Positions 1 through 12,900 of a DNA stretch of 29,600 bases are shown piece after piece. This DNA is from an uncultured Acetatifactor sp. Its GTDB lineage: Bacteria; Bacillota; Clostridia; Lachnospirales; Lachnospiraceae. The notes under the pieces are model-generated. The model was given only the letters and a program-made list of their open reading frames with translations. It did not search any database and had not been told where the DNA came from. The position numbers and the translations under genes are program-made. Positions within the stretch are counted from its first letter, which is position 1. Every line of letters begins with the position of its first letter. The stretch lies in contig CAJTZD010000026.1 of the NCBI GenBank assembly GCA_910584235.1, forward strand, positions 1 to 29,600, in the 5' to 3' direction.

Positions 1-1192
1 TCTCCACGGAGTCGATGCCGGTCTTGTTCTTGATGGGGGCGAACTCTTTCTCCCGCACCACCTCGTAAGGCAGACAGCTCCCCATCTGGTGGATCATATC
101 CAGGATCAGGTTCTCAAATTTGTACCCGTTGGGGGCCTGCGGCTTCACCGGCTCCCCGGACTCGTTCAGGTAAGGAATCTTCTTCTCCACCACATGCAGG
201 GGGAGGCTCCGGGACACGATTCGCTCCAGCTCTTTCACATTGAACAGGTAGTTCAGGATGACGCCGAAGTGGTATGCGGGCTTGCCCTGGGCATCCCGGG
301 CATCCATAAGCTCCTGAGTCATGTCATAGTATTCCACGATAGAGGGCCTGCCGTCCTCTAAACAGATGGCCCCCACTTTCTCGTCCGGGGTGACCTTGCC
401 CACCACCTTGGCCCCTGCCACACATTCTTTCCGGATCGTAGCGCCCACAAAGCAGGGATCCGCAATCCTCTGGAGCACATTGTCCACCGCGAAAGCGTTG
501 AGCCATTCTATGCCCTCTGCGTGGATCAAATCCACCAGCCCCGCCTCCTCCATGGAGACGAACCAGCCGCCGTTGCCGTTGGGGGAGCTGGCCATCTTAC
601 CCTTTTCCTCCAGGTAGACCTTTCCCTCATAGTCCACCGCCAGGGCCATCTTCTGCCGGAAGAAATGCACGTATTCCGCCTTGTAACCGAAAAATTCGTG
701 CTCTGTCAGGAATTTTTCGGTGGCCTCGTGGTTCTTGTCGCTGGTCATCACGAAAAGATGGATCCAGGCATCGGTCTGACGCACCACCTCCAGCAGGTTG
801 TTGATCAGGCACTCAAAGATATAGAGTTCCCTGGTGACGCCGATATTATACACGCCCTTGGGGGCATCCGAGCCTAAGCGCGTGCCCATGCCGCCTGCCA
901 GCAGCACCGCGCCCACCTTGCCCGCCTGTATGGCCTGAATCCCGGTGGCGGTGAAAGCTTCCCGGTTGGCCTCGATCTCGGGAAGCTCCATGGCCGCAAG
1001 GGGGGTGATCACGCCCCGCTCCAACAGCTCCTCCTGATGCCTGCAGGAATCCAGAATGTCCATGTCGGAGCCCGCTATCTGCTCCAGCAGCGCCGCCTGT
1101 CCGGCCGGGGACAGCTCATCATAGTATTTCAGGACATGCTCCTGGTGGTACTTTTGCAGTTTCTCCTTTGCCTGTGCCAATGTTATGCTCAT
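1..1192 (-). CDS. UDPGP-family UTP--hexose-1-phosphate uridylyltransferase (3' end outside window)
   Basis: Cytoplasmic nucleotidyltransferase expected to make a UDP-sugar (UDP-glucose or UDP-GlcNAc) from UTP and the sugar-1-phosphate. About 397 residues are visible and the frame is still open at base 1, so the C-terminus is missing. The nucleotide-binding signature LAGGMGTRLG is at about residues 98-107, followed by a PKG triplet, and SSPNGNGG, typical of the eukaryote-like UDPGP/UAP1 family rather than GalU, lies further in. The start is the ATG at 1190-1192, preceded by an AAAGGAG ribosome site; a sigma-A promoter lies 50-80 bases upstream. Which sugar it uses cannot be told from the sequence. 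It may supply UDP-sugars for envelope polymers or for the glycosyltransferases further along, but that link is inference. Confidence 0.85.
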   Translation of the reverse strand, partial: MSITLAQAKEKLQKYHQEHVLKYYDELSPAGQAALLEQIAGSDMDILDSCRHQEELLERGVITPLAAMELPEIEANREAFTATGIQAIQAGKVGAVLLAGGMGTRLGSDAPKGVYNIGVTRELYIFECLINNLLEVVRQTDAWIHLFVMTSDKNHEATEKFLTEHEFFGYKAEYVHFFRQKMALAVDYEGKVYLEEKGKMASSPNGNGGWFVSMEEAGLVDLIHAEGIEWLNAFAVDNVLQRIADPCFVGATIRKECVAGAKVVGKVTPDEKVGAICLEDGRPSIVEYYDMTQELMDARDAQGKPAYHFGVILNYLFNVKELERIVSRSLPLHVVEKKIPYLNESGEPVKPQAPNGYKFENLILDMIHQMGSCLPYEVVREKEFAPIKNKTGIDSVE

Positions 1193-1243
1193 TTTTTCTC
1201 CTTTTCCTCTTTTTTATGATAAAAGTGGATGTCTTCTGTATTT

Positions 1244-1272
1244 ACTATACCAAAATTTCCCTCATAATTCAA
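1244..1272 (-). promoter_or_regulatory. sigma-A promoter of the UDPGP gene
   Basis: On the minus strand TTGAAT (1267-1272) is separated by 17 bases from TATAGT (1244-1249). The leader to the ATG at 1192 is about 45 bases. The rest of the 1193-1358 gap holds only a short GC-rich palindrome around 1276-1291 with no U-tract. Confidence 0.6.
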
Positions 1273-1358
1273 TGTTCCGCTGCGGATCCGCGCAGATCAA
1301 AACAACTTTTCTCGGCGCTTCAGAGCTTCTGCCACGGCTTTGTAGTTTTTTCCATGTG

Positions 1359-2189
1359 TCACATGTCCCCCAGCACAATCTCCTCCCCGCTGTGCACATA
1401 GGCAATCTGTTCTCCCATGATTTCCCGCAGAATCTCATAGGGCCGCTCTCCGGTGCAGTGCCCGGTGAAAAAGCGGGTACGGAGCTTTTGCAGCTCCCTG
1501 GCGGTGTCCCTCACCAGAGCGTAATCCGCCTCGCTGTAATGGGACTTCCTGCTCATGTGAAAGCCGCTTATAACTACGTCCGGGTCTTCCTCATAGTTCT
1601 CCCGGTATCTGTCCAGGATGTTCAGGATGCCGTTGTGGGCGCAGCCGGAGATCAGCACCCGTTTTCCCCTTTCCTCCAGGACAAGGTATTGCTCATGGAG
1701 GAAATCGTCCTGTACGAATCCCTCTGCCGTCTTCCGCATCAGCTCCCGGTTGCCGTCTGGCCACAGCTGCCGCCCAAGGGCCTGGCCGAAGAGGAAGATT
1801 CCCTCATGAATTTTCCGGTCCCCCTCCACCCATTCCACCTGGGGCAGGGCCTTGATCCGCGGATCCATGCCAATGTATCTTTCTGATGTATCGTTTTTAT
1901 GGTAATACGGTTCCCCTGCCAGACGCTGTATCCATATCCGGGCTTTCGGGTTGCGCTCCGCAAAGGCCAGGAGCCCTCCGGCATGATCATAGTGTCCATG
2001 GCTGATGACCACGGTGTCCACCTGGCCCAGGTCGATGCCCAGCTTTTCCGCGTTAGTGAGAAAGGCTCCTGTAGCCCCTGTGTCCGCCAGGATTTTGTGC
2101 CCTCCTGCCTCGATGTAGAAGCTCAGGCCATGCTCGCACAGGCAGCCTGTGGCGCCCTCTGTGTTTTCGATTAAGTTCAGGATTCTCAT
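1359..2189 (-). CDS. MBL-fold metallo-hydrolase
   Basis: 276-residue metallo-beta-lactamase-fold protein. The metal-binding motif HGHYDH (His64, His66, Asp68, His69) is followed by AGG. Further histidines occur in the CAHNG segment and in GHCTGE near the C-terminus, as expected for a binuclear metal site. The whole pattern resembles the archaeal/bacterial MBL subgroup annotated as similar to the methanopterin-precursor (ribofuranosylaminobenzene phosphate) synthase. The true substrate is unknown. There is no signal peptide, so it is probably cytoplasmic. The ATG at 2187-2189 follows a GGGAGGAT ribosome site. It is not obviously co-transcribed with the UDPGP gene, which has its own promoter. 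A 13-bp palindrome (CATGTG-t-CACATG, 1353-1365) overlaps the stop codon. Confidence 0.85.
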   Translation of the reverse strand: MRILNLIENTEGATGCLCEHGLSFYIEAGGHKILADTGATGAFLTNAEKLGIDLGQVDTVVISHGHYDHAGGLLAFAERNPKARIWIQRLAGEPYYHKNDTSERYIGMDPRIKALPQVEWVEGDRKIHEGIFLFGQALGRQLWPDGNRELMRKTAEGFVQDDFLHEQYLVLEERGKRVLISGCAHNGILNILDRYRENYEEDPDVVISGFHMSRKSHYSEADYALVRDTARELQKLRTRFFTGHCTGERPYEILREIMGEQIAYVHSGEEIVLGDM

Positions 2190-2309
2190 TTTATCCTCCC
2201 GCAGTACCTTTTGATGGTACGAAATGATGAATGGGTCTGTGTGTCATACATAACGATTGAACGATTCTTTCATATAAGGCAAAAGCGGCAAATGTCTGCT
2301 CTCACAAGT

Positions 2310-2858
2310 CTAATATGCCAGCCCTCCTTTGGTCAGCTTCCCTGTGTTAATATCCATAAAGAAATGATATCTAAATCTGCCATACTTATCTTCCTGATTT
2401 TTTCCTCCATCGCAGACTACCACAATATGGTCCCTTAACCTGGAAAAATACAGCATTTCAAATCCTGATGGATTCTTTGCTCTAAACAGATATTTACCAT
2501 CCGTATCATACCCCGACAATTCCTGGCTCCCACAAGAGGAAATAATAAATATTCTTTTCTCTTGTGGGAAAAAGCCCACTTGCTTCATATTTTTGACTAC
2601 AATTCTCTTTTTCTCCATATATTCCTGAAAAGACCATTCTACTGTGCCAGACTCCAGATCATAATACAATACCAGCTCCCCGTCAGAATCAAAAAAATAC
2701 ACCTTGTTTTGTCTGAAATTCTTTCCTGTTTCGATTTCTATCAATTGCGTGTCTTTTCTTTCTGATACAGAAAAAACATCCTTCAGTTCTAATGCTATGG
2801 TCTTATCTTCAGAAGTCCAGAAGACTTTATTCGCTTCTATCTTTATGTCTTTGAACAC
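2310..2858 (-). CDS. hypothetical protein, AT-rich
   Basis: 182-residue protein of unknown function that I do not recognise. It is rich in short beta-strand-like segments with aromatic residues (for example VYFFDSDGELVLYYDLESG and SGYDTDGKYLFRA), which suggests a beta-propeller-like or WD/YWTD-like sheet protein, but no family motif is clear. No signal peptide or membrane helix. The start is a GTG at 2856-2858: an in-frame TAG lies just upstream, and a GGAGAAAGG ribosome-site-like stretch sits about 13 bases further up. Base composition is clearly AT-richer than all neighbours, and codon use (AAA, ATA, TTT, TAT) differs, which suggests horizontal acquisition. The role is unknown. Confidence 0.65.
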   Translation of the reverse strand: MFKDIKIEANKVFWTSEDKTIALELKDVFSVSERKDTQLIEIETGKNFRQNKVYFFDSDGELVLYYDLESGTVEWSFQEYMEKKRIVVKNMKQVGFFPQEKRIFIISSCGSQELSGYDTDGKYLFRAKNPSGFEMLYFSRLRDHIVVVCDGGKNQEDKYGRFRYHFFMDINTGKLTKGGLAY

Positions 2859-2902
2859 TTTCTATTGTATGGCCTTTCTCCGTTTGATGTTGTATTAGCT
2901 GT

Positions 2903-3052
2903 TCACACTACCACTTTCATGCTCCAAGGAGGCACCGGGCGCAGGGCCGACGGCGCCCTGCGGAAAAAACGAAGATGCATCAGGATATCGTTACGGGACA
3001 GGCGCATGACTTCTCCGGCCAGTATGGAAACTGTTTCGTTGACTTTGTCCAT
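2903..3052 (-). pseudogene. N-terminal stub of a VWA-like (DUF2201-type) metallopeptidase
   Basis: A 49-residue reading frame starts at an ATG behind a very good GGGGAGGAG ribosome site. Residues about 10-40 (AGEVMRLSRNDILMHLRFF, then SALRPVP) resemble the start of the VWA-like putative metallopeptidases, where LSRN..L..LRFLD..L is typical. The frame breaks after LRFF and stops soon after, whereas the family is several hundred residues long. I read it as a truncated or frameshifted remnant. The family assignment is from memory of the motif and is moderate at best. Confidence 0.35.
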
Positions 3053-3087
3053 GGCTCCTCCCCGGCAGCAAGCGTCTTTTTTTAAGT

Positions 3088-3225
3088 CTACCACGGACAA
3101 GAGCTTTCTGTCAAAAAATGATTGAAAAAAGACTCTTGTGTGCTAGGCTGATAATCTTCCCTCCATACATTCCAATAGTCCTCTGTCGATTTCAGTTCAT
3201 TTCCTCTGCTGTCTCTTATCTGCAT
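3088..3225 (-). CDS. small hypothetical protein (45 aa)
   Basis: A 45-residue frame, acidic and aromatic (MQIRDSRGNE at the start, then EDYWNVWREDYQP and FFNHFL). Its ATG overlaps the end of another short frame: the stretch ATGCAATGCAGATAA at 3216-3230 contains both this start and the upstream TAA, an arrangement typical of translational coupling. The upstream frame, 31 residues ending in GERRGIGDMQCR, has an in-frame TAG further up and is probably the tail of a decayed gene. The VWA-like stub follows 35 bases later. I do not recognise a family. It could be a real small gene or part of the same decayed operon. Confidence 0.35.
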   Translation of the reverse strand: MQIRDSRGNELKSTEDYWNVWREDYQPSTQESFFNHFLTESSCPW

Positions 3226-3457
3226 TGCATGTCCCCTATCCCTCTTCTTTCACCATGAGCGCTCTTTAGCAAGTCTGTCATCTGCTGCACAACTTGCATA
3301 AACGCATACTGCTATCAAAATGCAGAACCCCGCGGATTGCAAACGAAAATATCACCCTGCCCCCCAAGTTCCTCAAAATCGTTGCGCCTATATCCTCTGG
3401 CTGTGTTATACTGAAATTGCTTCGAAGCAATACGGACAGGAGGGGGACGGGAAAGCT

Positions 3458-3889
3458 ATGAACCACTATATCTTAATCTGGTCTGTATGCACCTTTATAG
3501 AAAGCCGTGTGCAGGGGGAAATCGATATGGACGAGCTTGTCCGCCAGACAGGGTTCTCCCTGGCCCATATCCGGGATGTGTTCCGCGAATGCACCGGGAA
3601 GCCTCTGGCCCGGTATGTGCAGGAGCGCAGGATCGCCAATGCCGCACAGGAGCTTCTGGACACGGACAGGACAGTCCTGGACATCGCCTTACAGTACGGC
3701 TTCTCCGGCAGGACCGTCTTCTCCCGGGCTTTCAGGCGGCATACCGGCTATACGCCCTCCCGGTTCCGGGCCGAAGCTCCTGTGTTTGCCCGGGTGCGGC
3801 TTTGTGCGGGAGTATTCGGCGCGGCGCTTCCGGACGGACGTTGTGGCGCGGAAAGCACTGCTCCGTCCGCCGCACCGCCGGAACAGTAA
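3458..3889 (+). CDS. AraC-type helix-turn-helix regulator (DNA-binding domain only)
   Basis: 143-residue protein whose first ~105 residues are an AraC/XylS-type double helix-turn-helix: first helix-turn-helix around MDELVRQTGFSLAHIRDVFRECTG, a linker with LARYVQERRI, and second around TVLDIALQYGFSGRTVFSRAFRRHTGYTPSRFR, the signature of the family's second motif. There is no N-terminal sensing domain. The start is the ATG at 3458, behind AGGAGGGGG at 3439-3446, not a further upstream codon. The Ala/Pro-rich tail after residue 105 looks non-domain and may reflect a frameshift, because the +1 frame continues as a Lys-rich stretch to 3984. The gene directly downstream encodes a BtrH-N-like protein. 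In related Firmicutes such a domain often sits with an AraC DNA-binding domain, so the two probably form one regulatory unit (inference). Confidence 0.8.
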   Translation: MNHYILIWSVCTFIESRVQGEIDMDELVRQTGFSLAHIRDVFRECTGKPLARYVQERRIANAAQELLDTDRTVLDIALQYGFSGRTVFSRAFRRHTGYTPSRFRAEAPVFARVRLCAGVFGAALPDGRCGAESTAPSAAPPEQ

Positions 3890-4014
3890 GCGTGCAAATC
3901 CTGACCAGAAAACATAAAAAGAACCACCCGAAAAACAAAGAAAAGGCCAGGGAAAGAACCAAAGAAAATCCCGAAGCCATCTAAAAAACAACAAAGAAAG
4001 TCGAGAAAAATAAT

Positions 4015-5070
4015 ATGGATAAACAAGACAATGCCATTCTTTACGGCGTACCAAAGGTAGCCTACGGCTCGGACGGATGCACCCCTTTTCCCATGTGCGT
4101 GCGCTCCTGTGCGAAGTACCTGGGGCTCTCCGTGGACTATACCAGAGCCATGGCCGAGAGCGGCGCGGCTTTCCGGCTGACCTGGAACACCGCCTGTTGG
4201 GACGGGGGAAATGTGGATGCTGTCTTTTCCTTTGACGACCCCGAAAAGGTATTCCGCTGCGGCATGCGGGCCATGGAGCGGGAGTTCAAATGCCTTAACC
4301 GCACACCGGAGACGAAAAAAGAAAACTTTATGGATTTCATCCGCAGGGAAATCAATGCCGGAAACCCGGTCATTGCCCTGGGCATCATCGGCCCGCCGGA
4401 GGCCTGCGTCATCACCGGCTACCGGGAGGGCGGTAATGTCCTGCTGGGCTGGAATGTGTTCCAGGAATATCCGGAATGTCAGGCAAGAGTCCGGTTCGAG
4501 AACAACGGTTATTTCATCACCAGCCACTGGTGGGAGAACCCGGACACCACCGCCCTGATCGCCACCGGCACGGACAGCCTCCCTCCTTTCACTCCCAGGG
4601 AAGCGCTCCAAAACGCCGCAGAAGCCCTGGAGGGGCGTATGTGCGGCACCTTTGCCAAAGGGACCTTTGCCTATGACGCCTGGAGAGACGCCCTTTTGCG
4701 CGACCAGGACTTCCCCCCGGACGCCGTCTTTCCTCTGCTGGTGGAGCGGATGATGTGCCACGGCGACGCCATGGACTGCCTCTCCGACGGGCGTTACCAT
4801 GCGGCAAAGTACCTGCGCAGGCTGGCGGAGCAATGTCCTGAGTGGGCCTGTGGGCTGCATGCCGCCGCGGCGGAGCTGGAGGCCATATCGGAAATCCTCT
4901 GGAAAGAAATGATTCCCGTCCTGGGCGGCTGGGAGCGGGGCGAGGCCCAGACCCGTCAGCTGGCCGAGAACCGGCGCCTCTTCGCCGGGCAGATTGAACG
5001 AATGAAAGCCCATGACCAGCGGGCCCGGGCTTTCATCCAAGAATTATTGACAGACAACAGCCGGCTCTGA
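4015..5070 (+). CDS. BtrH N-terminal-like / C39-like domain protein
   Basis: 351-residue soluble protein. Near the N-terminus a Cys occurs in GCTPFPMCVRSCAKYLG, and a later core (NPVIALGIIGPPEACVITGY, then GGNVLLGWNVFQ) has the papain-like layout of BtrH-N / peptidase C39-like domains, where the Cys and a downstream acidic or His residue form the active or binding site. The C-terminal ~140 residues are helical (many Ala, Glu, Arg). The ATG at 4015 has only a weak upstream purine run (GAAAG). The 125-base gap from the AraC-type gene is A/C-rich, low in complexity, and shows no terminator, so the two genes are likely co-transcribed. It may act as the ligand-sensing partner of that regulator; an enzymatic role is equally possible. 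Confidence 0.65.
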   Translation: MDKQDNAILYGVPKVAYGSDGCTPFPMCVRSCAKYLGLSVDYTRAMAESGAAFRLTWNTACWDGGNVDAVFSFDDPEKVFRCGMRAMEREFKCLNRTPETKKENFMDFIRREINAGNPVIALGIIGPPEACVITGYREGGNVLLGWNVFQEYPECQARVRFENNGYFITSHWWENPDTTALIATGTDSLPPFTPREALQNAAEALEGRMCGTFAKGTFAYDAWRDALLRDQDFPPDAVFPLLVERMMCHGDAMDCLSDGRYHAAKYLRRLAEQCPEWACGLHAAAAELEAISEILWKEMIPVLGGWERGEAQTRQLAENRRLFAGQIERMKAHDQRARAFIQELLTDNSRL

Positions 5071-5103
5071 GAACGGCTCTCACTCATCGAAAAAGCCGTT
5101 CTC
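5069..5103. terminator. shared hairpin overlapping two convergent stop codons
   Basis: GAGAACGGCT (5069-5078) and AGCCGTTCTC (5094-5103) form a perfect 10-bp stem with a 15-base loop. It covers the last bases of the plus-strand gene ending at 5070 and the C-terminal codons of rfbD. Neither side has a clear U-tract, so efficiency as an intrinsic terminator is uncertain. It may instead protect 3' ends. Confidence 0.45.
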
Positions 5104-5943
5104 CCTCAGAGCCTTCATGTATCTGGACAGCGCGTCCTGCCAGGTCGGAAGACGATGGAAGCCATTCTCTGTAAGCTTATCCTTATCCATCCGGCTGTTG
5201 GCCGGGCGCTTTGCCTTTGCACCGTACTCCTGCGTAGTCACCGGCACCACATTCATCTCAATGCCTGCTTCCCTGAAAATGGCGCAGGCAAACTCATACC
5301 AGGAGCAGATGCCCTCGTTGGTGGCATGGTAAGTGCCGTATTTGTCCGTAAGCACCATGTCCACCAAAAGCTTTGCCAGATCATACGTGTAAGAAGGGGA
5401 GCCGAATTGATCGTTCACCACCCTTACCGTTGTATGGTTTTTGGACAGATTCAGCATTGTTTTTACAAAATTCTTGCCGTTCACGCCGAATGTCCAGGTG
5501 ATACGGACGATGAAATATTTTTCAAGGAGCCCTCTCACCGCCACTTCTCCCTCATATTTTGTCAAGCCATATACGCTCTGAGGATTGCAGGCATCCTCCG
5601 GCTTCCAGGCTTTCGTCCCCTCGCCGTCAAATACATAATCGGAGCTGATATAAAGCATGGGGATATCCAGTTCCCTACACACTTTCGCAATGTTTTCAGG
5701 CCCCTGCGCGTTCACCCTGCGGCAGGCTTCCTCATTCTCCTCAGCGGCGTCCACCGCGGTATAGGCCGCACAGTGGATCACTTTGTCCGGAGCAGCCTCT
5801 TTGATCACCTTGTCCACACTTCGGGCATCCGTTATATCCATCTCCTGAATATCCACGCCTATGGCATCCATGCCTCTTTTTTCCAGCTCTTCCACCACAT
5901 CGTGGCCCAGCTGTCCGTTCACTCCCGTTACCAGAATCTTCAT
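5080..5943 (-). CDS. rfbD: dTDP-4-dehydrorhamnose reductase
   Basis: 287-residue short-chain dehydrogenase of the RmlD/RfbD family. It carries out the last NAD(P)H-dependent step of dTDP-L-rhamnose synthesis in the cytoplasm. Visible features are the Rossmann motif TGVNGQLG at the N-terminus, the Asp at DITD, HCAAYTAVD, YISSDYVFDG, and the catalytic Tyr/Lys in YGLTK. Length is normal for the family. I prefer the ATG at 5941-5943 (MKILVTG), because GGCGGGG then sits at a workable distance; the ATG six bases upstream (5949) is too close to it. It stands apart from rfbA/B/C, none of which is in the window. Rhamnose could go into surface polysaccharide or, speculatively, flagellar glycans. Confidence 0.93.
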   Translation of the reverse strand: MKILVTGVNGQLGHDVVEELEKRGMDAIGVDIQEMDITDARSVDKVIKEAAPDKVIHCAAYTAVDAAEENEEACRRVNAQGPENIAKVCRELDIPMLYISSDYVFDGEGTKAWKPEDACNPQSVYGLTKYEGEVAVRGLLEKYFIVRITWTFGVNGKNFVKTMLNLSKNHTTVRVVNDQFGSPSYTYDLAKLLVDMVLTDKYGTYHATNEGICSWYEFACAIFREAGIEMNVVPVTTQEYGAKAKRPANSRMDKDKLTENGFHRLPTWQDALSRYMKALRENGFFDE

Positions 5944-5967
5944 CTCCATACCCCGCCCTATCTCTGT

Positions 5968-6003
5968 ATAACAAGAGGGTGCCGTCCTGTCCGTTGCACC
6001 CTC
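5968..6003 (-). terminator. intrinsic terminator downstream of rpoC
   Basis: GAGGGTGC (5975-5982) pairs perfectly with GCACCCTC (5996-6003) with a 13-base loop. On the minus strand it is followed by TTGTTAT, a modest U-tract. It sits between rpoC and rfbD and would end the rpoBC transcript. Confidence 0.6.
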
Positions 6004-6086
6004 CTGCCTCTCATTCCAAGTTCTTTCTGCTCATCTGCCCGGATTTACTTTTCTCCAGGGCTCCGGGCAGCCTCAGTCTTTCGCCT

Positions 6087-9839
<3,753 letters not shown>

Positions 9840-9929
9840 TAATGGCACTCCTTCCTTACTTTTTCCTAAGGAATATAACAATTCCTAATCGGTAATTGCT
9901 CCGGACGGCCGGGCATCAGTCCGCAAGCC

Positions 9930-12900
9930 TTAAAACTCTTCGCCGCCCTCGAAGTCTTCGGAATCATCGGCATCCGACTCATAATCCAGGTCATCATCCT
10001 CGTAGTCCTCGTCCTCGTCTTCCTCAGAGTTCATCAGTTCACCGCTCTCATCATTGAACTCCTGCGCCTGATATCCCATGGCGCCCAGAGAGCCATTGTC
10101 ATAATCATCATATTTGCGGTCATCTCCCATCTCATAGCGGTAATCCGTGTCACCGTAGTCAATGGTTTCCATAATCTCCACTTCGGTCTGGTCCTCCCGC
10201 AGCACCCTCACGTCCAGTCCCAGAGCCTGCAGCTCTTTTAACAGCACCTTGAACGACTCCGGAATACCGGGCTCAGGGATATTGTCTCCCTTGATGATGG
10301 CCTCATAGGTCTTCACACGCCCCACCACGTCGTCGGATTTCACGGTCAGGATCTCCTGCAGGGTATAGGATGCGCCGTATGCCTCCAGGGCCCACACCTC
10401 CATCTCTCCGAAACGCTGGCCGCCGAACTGAGCTTTGCCGCCCAGGGGCTGCTGCGTCACCAGGGAGTACGGTCCGGTGGAACGGGCATGAATCTTGTCA
10501 TCCACCAGATGGTGAAGCTTCAGGTAATGCATGTGGCCGATGGTGACGGGACTGTCGAAGTACTCTCCGGTCCTGCCGTCCCGCAGACGCACCTTGCCGT
10601 CTGTGGAAATCCGCACGCCTTTCCACAGCTCTCTGTGGTCCCTGTTGTCGGAAAGATATTGCAGAACCTCCGGGCGCAGCTCGTCTTTGTGCTTTGCCTC
10701 GAACTCTTCCCACTCCAGGTTCACATAATCATTGGCCAGATCCAGCGTGTCCATGATATCATTCTCATTGGCCCCGTCAAAAATCGGGGTCGCAACGTTA
10801 AAGCCAAGGGCTTTCGCGGCCAGGGACAGATGAATCTCCAGCACCTGCCCGATATTCATTCGGGAAGGCACGCCCAGGGGATTCAGCACAATGTCCAGAG
10901 AACGGCCGTTAGGCAGATATGGCATATCCTCCACGGGCAGCACCCGGGAAACCACACCCTTATTGCCGTGACGGCCTGCCATTTTGTCGCCTACGGAAAG
11001 CTTTCTCTTCTGAGCGATGTAAATACGCACTGCCTGGTTCACGCCCGGGGACAGCTCGTCGCTGTTCTCTCTGGTGAATACCTTGGCGTCTACTACAATA
11101 CCGTATTCGCCGTGAGGCACTTTCAGGGAAGTGTCCCTGACCTCTCTGGCTTTTTCGCCAAAAATCGCTCGCAGCAGACGCTCCTCAGCAGTCAGTTCGG
11201 TCTCTCCCTTAGGCGTCACCTTGCCCACCAGAATATCGCCTGCCCGCACCTCGGCGCCGATGCGGATGATTCCTCTGTCATCCAGATCTTTCAGGGCATC
11301 ATCGCCCACGCCGGGCACGTCCCTTGTAATTTCCTCAGGTCCCAGCTTGGTGTCTCTGGCTTCCGCCTCGTACTCCTCAATATGCACAGAGGTATATACG
11401 TCGTCCTGTACCAGTCTCTCGCTGATCAGGACAGCGTCTTCGTAATTATAGCCTTCCCAGGTCATGAATCCGATCAGGGGATTCTTGCCCAGCGCCAGCT
11501 CGCCCATGGCTGTGGACGGGCCGTCCGCAATGACTTCTCCCGCTTCCACATGATCGCCCTTATACACGATGGGCTTCTGGTTGTAGCAGTTGGACTGGTT
11601 GCTCCTGGTAAACTTCGTCAGATGGAACTCCGCTTTCTCGCCGTCGTCATAAGTCATCCGGATCATGGCGGAGGATACATAGTCAATGGTTCCGGCTTTC
11701 TTGGCCACCACGCAGACACCGGAGTCCACGGCAGCCTTTGGCTCCATGCCGGTACCTACCACAGGCGCTTCCGTGGTCAGAAGCGGCACCGCCTGACGCT
11801 GCATGTTGGAACCCATCAGCGCACGGTTGGCATCGTCGTTTTGCAGGAAAGGAATCAGCGCCGTGGCCACGGAGAATACCATCCGGGGAGATACATCCAT
11901 GTAGTCAAACATGGCCCGGGGATACTCCGAGGTCTCCTCCCTGTAGCGGCCGGATACCGTATTACGGACGAAACACCCCTGTGCATCCAGAGCCTCACTG
12001 GCCTGGGCTACATGGTAATTGTCCTCCTCATCCGCTGTCATATAGACCACTTCCTCCGTGACCCTGGGATTTTTCGGGTCGGATTTATCCACCTTTCTGT
12101 AAGGTGCCTCGATAAATCCGTATTCATTAATTCTCGCATAGCTTGCCAGATAGTTGATCAGTCCGATATTGGGACCTTCGGGAGTCTCAATCGGGCACAT
12201 TCTGCCGTAATGGGAGTAGTGCACGTCACGCACCTCGAAACCGGCACGGTCTCTGGACAGACCGCCGGGGCCCAATGCGGACAGACGTCTTTTATTGGTC
12301 AGCTCTGCTAGTGGGTTGTTCTGGTCCATGAACTGGGACAGCTGGGAGGAACCGAAGAATTCCTTTACCGCAGCGGTCACAGGCTTAATATTGATCAGGG
12401 ACTGGGGCGAAATCTCGTCCGCGTCATGCGTGGTCATGCGCTCGCGGACCACTCTCTCCATACGGGAGAGGCCGATGCGGTACTGATTCTGCAATAGCTC
12501 ACCCACACAGCGGATACGCCTGTTGCCCAGGTGATCGATATCGTCGTCATTTCCAAGGCCGTACTCCAGATGCATATTGTAATTGATGGAGGCAATGATA
12601 TCCTCCTTGGTAACATGCTTGGGCACCAGCTCGTGGGCATTCTTCTTCAGAGCCTCCGCCAGCTTCTCCGGGTCGCCTGCGAACTCCTCCAGAATCTGGG
12701 CCAGCACCGGGTAATACACTTTCTCCCGGATGCCGAAATCCCTGGGATTGCAGTCCACATAGGCTGTCAGATCCACCATCATATTGGAGAGAACCTTTAC
12801 ATTCTTCTCCTCTGTCTGGATATATACGAAAGGAACCGCGGCATTCTGCATTCTGTCCGCCAGCTCCATGTCCACCTTTTCCCCCGCTGCGGCAAGGATC

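Noticed and set aside
1353..1365. CATGTG-t-CACATG palindrome at the MBL gene stop as an operator or terminator
   Set aside because: It overlaps the stop codon, is followed by A rather than U on the gene's strand, and no neighbouring promoter needs it; probably chance.
3748..5040. 430-aa minus-strand open frame opposite the AraC and BtrH-N-like genes
   Set aside because: The plus strand carries clear AraC and BtrH-N-like signatures; the minus-strand product has none.
10488..12311. 607-aa plus-strand open frame opposite rpoB
   Set aside because: Antisense shadow caused by rpoB codon use; composition is His/Gln/Val-rich without any domain.
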